Source: Verrucomicrobiota bacterium (lineage in GTDB: Bacteria > Verrucomicrobiota > Verrucomicrobiia > Limisphaerales > UBA11358). From it: a DNA stretch of 10,594 nucleotides. The first letter of the stretch is position 1, and each line of letters starts with the position of its first letter. Shown here one piece after another: positions 7,062 through 10,594 of this stretch. The stretch is from NCBI GenBank assembly GCA_026225155.1, contig JAMFSG010000038.1, positions 1 to 10,594 of the forward strand, read 5' to 3'. Both the position numbers and the translations under genes were made by a program. The notes under the pieces are model-generated. The model was not told the origin of the DNA. It searched no databases and worked only from the letters and a program-made list of their open reading frames with translations.

Positions 7062-7418
7062 TTTTCACTAATCAAAACATAGGCAGGACAATAGAAATTA
7101 ACGTCATGCAGCACAGAAGTTTGATTTCTAAAAATTTTGAATCCAAAAGCGCCGCAGGTCGCATCTCATATATTGTTATGAATACAAACAATTTGAAAAT
7201 GCGGTTCTGTAGATTGGCTGGCATCTTTGACGCTTTGTTGTTTCGGAGCCAACCACGATGGCTGGTCTGGCTGGTGGGAGTCGTCGCGTTTGTCGTGGTG
7301 GTGCGAATCATTCTGATCGCCAGCCAAATTCTCAACATCTTCAACGAGAGCTACGTCGCTGGTTTAACCTGAAATTGAACCCTTAACTGGTTAACCGTTT
7401 CGACCACGCGTTGCCATT
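7062..7418. other. Intergenic region between the convergent astacin-like gene and tyrS
   Basis: These 357 bases lie between genes that converge on them. I see no GC-rich stem with a T tract serving either gene. The left third (about 7062-7200) is AT-rich. The right half (about 7205-7370) has coding-like composition and carries the small membrane ORF listed separately. Near 7363-7395 there are short self-complementary runs (GGTTTAACC and GGTTAACC) without a T run, which I do not call a terminator. Confidence 0.5.
7106..7372 (+). CDS. Possible small single-pass membrane protein, uncertain
   Basis: An 88-codon frame runs from ATG 7106 to a stop ending at 7372. Internal ATGs at 7178 and 7199 are in frame and would give 64 or 57 residues. 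I do not recognise a family. The visible feature is a strong hydrophobic segment with Trp at its edge (WLVWLVGVVAFVVVVRIILI), with basic residues before it and a short polar tail, so a single-pass inner-membrane protein is possible. The segment from about 7205 has GC-rich third positions like the neighbouring genes, whereas the first 30 codons look non-coding, so the shorter starts are more credible. No start has a Shine-Dalgarno sequence. It may be a real small gene, a fragment of one, or chance. Confidence 0.35.
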   Translation: MQHRSLISKNFESKSAAGRISYIVMNTNNLKMRFCRLAGIFDALLFRSQPRWLVWLVGVVAFVVVVRIILIASQILNIFNESYVAGLT

Positions 7419-8696
7419 CTATTTCGCAATTATCACAACGTAATTCTTTTTACCTTTGCGCAGCAAAATGTGTTTACCGAAAAGCAGGTCGTTGGTCGTC
7501 ACCGCGCGCTGAAAATTTTGTTCACGCACGTTGTTGATGTTCACACCGCCGCCTTCAATGTCTTTGCGCGCCGCGCCTTTCGATTGCGACAAACCGGAAT
7601 GAACCAAAAGTTCGGCCAGCGGAATTCCCGCGCCGTCCAATTTTGCTTTCTCGATTTCCTTGGTCGGAATTTCGCCGATGATTTCGTTGAACGTATTTTC
7701 GGTGATGCCTTCGAGATTGCCGCCAAAAAGAATTTCGCTCGCGCGGATCGCTTCTTTCGTCGCAGCTTCGCCGTGAATCAAATCAGTCGCCGCTTTCGCA
7801 AGCGCTTTGTGCGCGCCACGCGCGCCGGGATTTTCCGCGTGCAATTTATCGAGCGATTCGATTTCTTCTTTCGACAAAAACGTGAAGTATTTCAAATAAC
7901 GAATCACGTCGCGGTCGTCCGCGTTGATCCAGAACTGGAAAAATTTATAAACGCTGGTTTTTTTGGCATCAATCCAAACGGTGCCGGTTTCAGTTTTGCC
8001 AAACTTGGTGCCGTCGGCTTTTGTCACGAGCGGCAACGTCAGGCCATAAACTGTCTTGCTGAGTTTCTTGCGCGTCAGTTCGATACCGGCGGTGATGTTG
8101 CCCCATTGATCACTGCCGCCGATTTGCAGTTCGCAATTTTGATCGCGACGCAAAACCATGAAATCAAACGCCTGCAGCAGCATATAACTGAATTCGGTGT
8201 AACTGATGCCGACCTCGCGGTCTTCCATGCGCGCGCGGACGGATTCTTTGGCAACCATCTGGTTGACGGAAAAATGTTTGCCGATGTCGCGCAGAAAATC
8301 GAGATAGGAAATATTTTGCGTCCACGAAGCGTTGTCCACGAGCCGCGCAGGATTCGTTTGGTTGTCAAAATCAAGCCAGCGTTTCAATTGTTGCGCCACG
8401 CAGGTGATGTTGTGCTGTAAAATTTCTTGAGTGAGCAACTGACGCTCTTGTGTTTTACCGCTCGGATCACCGATGGAACCTGTTGCGCCTCCGGCCACAG
8501 CAATGGGCGAGTGGCCAAATAATTGAAATCGGCGCAGGGTCAACAGCGGAACCAGACTCCCGACGTGGAGGCTGTCACCCGTCGGATCAAAGCCGGCGTA
8601 AAGCGTGATCGGCACGTAAAGTTTTTTGGTCAGCTCGACCGTGTCCGTGCAATCGGCGATCAGCCCGCGCCATTGTAATTCTTCCAAAATGCTCAC
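7419..8696 (-). CDS. tyrS: Tyrosyl-tRNA synthetase (TyrRS)
   Basis: This cytoplasmic class I aminoacyl-tRNA synthetase charges tRNA-Tyr with tyrosine. The 425-residue length is normal for the bacterial enzyme. The Rossmann catalytic domain shows YAGFDPTGDSLHVGSLVPL, with the HIGH-type motif HVGS at 44-47. The tyrosine and tRNA region contains QIGGSDQWGNITAG (191-204), and the KMSKS loop appears as KFGKT at 231-235. An S4-type RNA-binding domain occupies about 358-420 (AELLVHSGLSQSKGAARKDI and onward). The start codon is GTG at 8696. An in-frame TAA lies four codons upstream, so no longer protein is possible, and the N-terminus MSILEELQWRGLI fits the family. No good Shine-Dalgarno sequence precedes it. 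The gene diverges from murJ across a repeat-containing gap and converges on the protease genes; no clear terminator is seen after its stop. Confidence 0.97.
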   Translation of the reverse strand: MSILEELQWRGLIADCTDTVELTKKLYVPITLYAGFDPTGDSLHVGSLVPLLTLRRFQLFGHSPIAVAGGATGSIGDPSGKTQERQLLTQEILQHNITCVAQQLKRWLDFDNQTNPARLVDNASWTQNISYLDFLRDIGKHFSVNQMVAKESVRARMEDREVGISYTEFSYMLLQAFDFMVLRRDQNCELQIGGSDQWGNITAGIELTRKKLSKTVYGLTLPLVTKADGTKFGKTETGTVWIDAKKTSVYKFFQFWINADDRDVIRYLKYFTFLSKEEIESLDKLHAENPGARGAHKALAKAATDLIHGEAATKEAIRASEILFGGNLEGITENTFNEIIGEIPTKEIEKAKLDGAGIPLAELLVHSGLSQSKGAARKDIEGGGVNINNVREQNFQRAVTTNDLLFGKHILLRKGKKNYVVIIAK

Positions 8697-8754
8697 GCGG
8701 GCAGGTTAAATCGGCGGCGTCGAAATGCCAATTTCCAATTGGATCAAATCCTCC

Positions 8755-8825
8755 TCGTTCTCATTCTCGTCCTCGTCCTCGAAATTTTATATTTTATTCG
8801 AGGACGAGGACGATGATGAGGATGA
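8755..8825. repeat. Stem-loop inverted repeat upstream of murJ and tyrS
   Basis: The core is a perfect 17-bp stem: TCGTCCTCGTCCTCGAA (8767-8783) pairs with 8797-8813 around a 13-base AT-only loop (8784-8796). Pairing extends outwards through 8755-8766 and 8814-8825 with one mismatch and a few G-T pairs. The arms consist of imperfect TCCTCG-type triplet runs, so each arm is itself low-complexity. There is no T tract, so this is not a standard terminator. It resembles a dispersed palindromic repeat more than a regulatory hairpin, but only one copy is present here. Confidence 0.8.
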
Positions 8826-8840
8826 TTCTGAATTCGCTCA

Positions 8841-8872
8841 CTTTGGACTTTGGACTTCGGGCTTTGGACTTT
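8841..8872. repeat. 7-bp tandem repeat (CTTTGGA) just upstream of murJ
   Basis: Four and a half copies of a 7-base unit lie head to tail: CTTTGGA (8841-8847), CTTTGGA (8848-8854), a variant CTTCGGG (8855-8861), CTTTGGA (8862-8868) and a partial CTTT (8869-8872). The array ends 21 bases before the murJ ATG. Its position suggests that it is part of, or sits right next to, the murJ promoter. Repeats of this size can change copy number by slippage, but no such variation can be seen from a single sequence. Confidence 0.8.
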
Positions 8873-8893
8873 AATCTTCGCGCGGTGTCAAAA

Positions 8894-10594
8894 ATGTTGA
8901 AAGCCTCGGGCGCGATGGCCGCTGCCACGCTCACCAGCCGCGTGCTCGGCATGGTGCGCGTGATGGTTTATGCGCGCTTCATGGGCGATGGCTGGGTCGC
9001 GGGCGCGTTCACTTTTGCTTTTCAAATTCCGAATCTTTTTCGCCGTTTGCTCGGTGAAGGCGCGTTGACGGCGGCGTTCATCCCGATTTTTAAACAGAAG
9101 GAAAAAACGGAAGGCGAAGCTGAAATGTGGCGCGCGGCGAACGCTTTGATTTCCGGCCTGGTCATCGCCGCAAGTGTCATCACGGCAATTGCCATGTTGG
9201 TCATTTCACTCGCGTTGGCCTTCGGGACGCCACATCAAATAACGTCATCGCTGGCTGATAGCGGATTGCATCCCATCGTTTTATCGGTGCCGACCAACTC
9301 ATTGGCTGCGACCAATGCAATTGTTTCCGCCAGCGAAACTGTTCACTTCTGGACGCCGGGACAATTTCCGGAAAAAACCGTTTTGATGCTGCAATTATTG
9401 CGCGTGATGTTCCCCTACATGATTCTCGTCTGCCTCGCGGCGGTGATGATGGGAATGCTCAACACGCGCGGCCATTATTTCATTCCGGCGATGGGCGCGA
9501 CGATGCTCAACGTGGTCATGATCGCCTCCGTGCTCTGGCTCGCGCCAAAATTTGGCGTGGCCTTGCCGGAAGAACAAAAATTGCCCGTCCAGATTTTCGC
9601 ACTCGCGTTCGGCGTGCTCGTAGCGGGCGTGGCGCAAGCCGGATTTCAATTGCCCACGCTCTGGCGCGACGGTTTTCGTTATCACTGGGTTTCGCCATGG
9701 AAAAATGAAGCCGTCCGGCTCGTCGTCACGCGCATGGTTCCGGCCACCATCGGCGTTGCGACTTTTCAACTCAATGTTTTTGTCGTGCAAATGCTCGCCT
9801 TCCATTTGGATCCGCGCATCAACGCGTCGTTTGAATACGCCACGCGTCTGATGGAATTGCCGCAAGGCATCTTCGGCATTTCACTCGCGACTTATTTGCT
9901 GACCGCGTTGAGCAGTCTGGCGACGGATAAAAATTATCCCGAATTTCGCACCACGCTCCGGCAAGGCATCAGCTCGTTACTGTTTGCGAACTTGATCGCC
10001 GCCGTTTTGCTCGTCGCCTTGGCCGAACCGATTGTGCGATTGCTCTTTGAACATGGCGATAAATTCACCGCCGCCTCAACTCAGCGCACGTCATTCGCGC
10101 TCCTCTGCCTCGCGCCCGGGCTCGTGGCCTTTTCCACCGTCAATGTTTTGGCGCGCGCTTTTTTTGCGTTGGGCGACACCAAAACGCCCATGAAAATAAG
10201 CATTTTTTGTCTCGCGCTGAACTTGGTTCTCGCCGCGCTGCTCATTCATCCGTTGAAACAAGGCGGGCTCGGCATCGCCAATACCGTCACGTCCGTCGTC
10301 AATGTCAGCTTGCTGCTCTTCGCGTTACGCAAAAAAATTGCGCGCTTGGAGATGGAATCGTTAAGAAAAATTCTGCCGCAACTTTTAGGAATAACCCTCA
10401 TCGCCGGACTCATTGCCTGGGCCGGCTGGCGGTTGTGGGAAACGCATATTGGCCACGAAACCATTGCGTTGAAAATTGGCGCAGTCTTTGTGCCGGCGGG
10501 AATCGCCGGTGGAATTTACTGGCTGCTCGCGATGCTCTGCAAAATTCCGGCGGCGAAAGAAATGACCGAATTCGCACTGGCAAAATTCCAGCGG
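8894..10594 (+). CDS. murJ: Lipid II flippase MurJ (MviN), partial at right edge
   Basis: MurJ moves lipid II across the inner membrane for peptidoglycan synthesis. The frame is open for 567 codons to the window end without a stop, so the extreme C-terminus is missing. The N-terminus has the family pattern: SRVLGMVRVMVYARFMG (Arg16, Arg22), then IPNLFRRLLGEGALTAAFIP (Arg50, Arg51). YATRLMELPQG carries Arg318 and Glu321, matching E. coli Arg270 and Glu273. About 14 hydrophobic helices follow in the MOP-flippase manner. Two oddities appear. The loop after the third helix (about 111-162) is some 30 residues longer than usual. The positions of E. coli Asp25 and Asp39 are Val23 and Gly37. The start is ATG 8894; an in-frame GTG at 8885 would add MSK and is a real alternative. 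Neither has a Shine-Dalgarno sequence. The gene diverges from tyrS. Confidence 0.95.
   Translation, partial: MLKASGAMAAATLTSRVLGMVRVMVYARFMGDGWVAGAFTFAFQIPNLFRRLLGEGALTAAFIPIFKQKEKTEGEAEMWRAANALISGLVIAASVITAIAMLVISLALAFGTPHQITSSLADSGLHPIVLSVPTNSLAATNAIVSASETVHFWTPGQFPEKTVLMLQLLRVMFPYMILVCLAAVMMGMLNTRGHYFIPAMGATMLNVVMIASVLWLAPKFGVALPEEQKLPVQIFALAFGVLVAGVAQAGFQLPTLWRDGFRYHWVSPWKNEAVRLVVTRMVPATIGVATFQLNVFVVQMLAFHLDPRINASFEYATRLMELPQGIFGISLATYLLTALSSLATDKNYPEFRTTLRQGISSLLFANLIAAVLLVALAEPIVRLLFEHGDKFTAASTQRTSFALLCLAPGLVAFSTVNVLARAFFALGDTKTPMKISIFCLALNLVLAALLIHPLKQGGLGIANTVTSVVNVSLLLFALRKKIARLEMESLRKILPQLLGITLIAGLIAWAGWRLWETHIGHETIALKIGAVFVPAGIAGGIYWLLAMLCKIPAAKEMTEFALAKFQR

Larger units (their letters stand above)
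8697..8893. other. Divergent intergenic region between tyrS and murJ
   Basis: These 197 bases must hold the promoters for both tyrS (leftward) and murJ (rightward). About half of the length is taken up by a stem-loop (8755-8825) and a 7-bp tandem repeat (8841-8872). I could not identify a firm promoter. No tRNA-like fold or T-box specifier arrangement was evident upstream of tyrS, though I could not run a structural search. Confidence 0.5.

Noticed and set aside
7072..7344. Minus-strand frame of 90 codons in the tyrS-protease gap
   Set aside because: It is antisense to the better hydrophobic candidate, is rich in Thr, Arg and Met without order, and has no ribosome binding site.
7363..7395. 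Bidirectional terminator between the small ORF and tyrS
   Set aside because: Short self-complementary runs exist (GGTTTAACC, GGTTAACC), but they are AT-rich, do not form a stable stem and lack a T tract on either strand.
7470..8420. Open frame of 316 codons on the plus strand within tyrS
   Set aside because: It is antisense to an unambiguous tyrosyl-tRNA synthetase and has the same shadow composition.
8850..8884. Promoter TTGGAC (8850-8855) with TAATCT (8872-8877), which would give a leaderless murJ at GTG 8885
   Set aside because: The -10 match is only three of six, and the -35 lies in a tandem repeat where such a match arises by chance. It is attractive but not supportable without a mapped transcription start.

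Overview
The window reads as ordinary chromosomal DNA from a free-living Gram-negative-type bacterium with moderately high GC. My best guess at lineage is Verrucomicrobiota (PVC superphylum). This is inference from three things: the EF-P loop type (Pro-Gly-Asn-Leu-Arg in place of Pro-Gly-Lys-Gly), the weak or absent Shine-Dalgarno sequences before most genes, and the intergenic repeat styles (hairpins built on CGCAGATT and on TCCTCG-type triplets, and a short tandem CTTTGGA repeat). No marker here proves the lineage.

Layout. Positions 1-2135 (minus strand) hold the N-terminal 711 codons of a large DUF2339-type polytopic membrane protein that runs off the left edge. Divergent from it is efp (2382-2939, plus), which ends in a clear intrinsic terminator (2972-2997). 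Next comes a long imperfect hairpin repeat (2999-3119). A plus-strand cluster follows: ptsI (3241-5016, PTS enzyme I), an HtpX-like M48 membrane metalloprotease (5068-6291) and a secreted astacin-like M12A metalloprotease (6288-7061). The two protease genes overlap by 4 bases. A 357-base gap (7062-7418) holds at most one small, doubtful membrane-protein ORF. Then tyrS (7419-8696, minus) and murJ (8894 to the right edge, plus) diverge around a 197-base gap that contains a stem-loop and a 7-bp tandem repeat.

How the genes fit together. efp, tyrS and murJ are housekeeping functions (rescue of stalled translation, tRNA charging, lipid II flipping). ptsI points to a PEP phosphorelay, but no HPr or EIIA gene lies in the window. 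The coupled protease pair is the most functionally suggestive neighbourhood: one enzyme is predicted to sit in the inner membrane and the other is exported.

I found no CRISPR array, tRNA, rRNA, transposase, phage gene or defence system. I do not see a convincing undescribed multi-gene system. The points most worth a second look are the EF-P tip residue (Asn32), the overlapping protease pair with an astacin that lacks a recognisable propeptide, the two intergenic hairpin repeats, and the enlarged periplasmic loop with altered acidic residues in MurJ.
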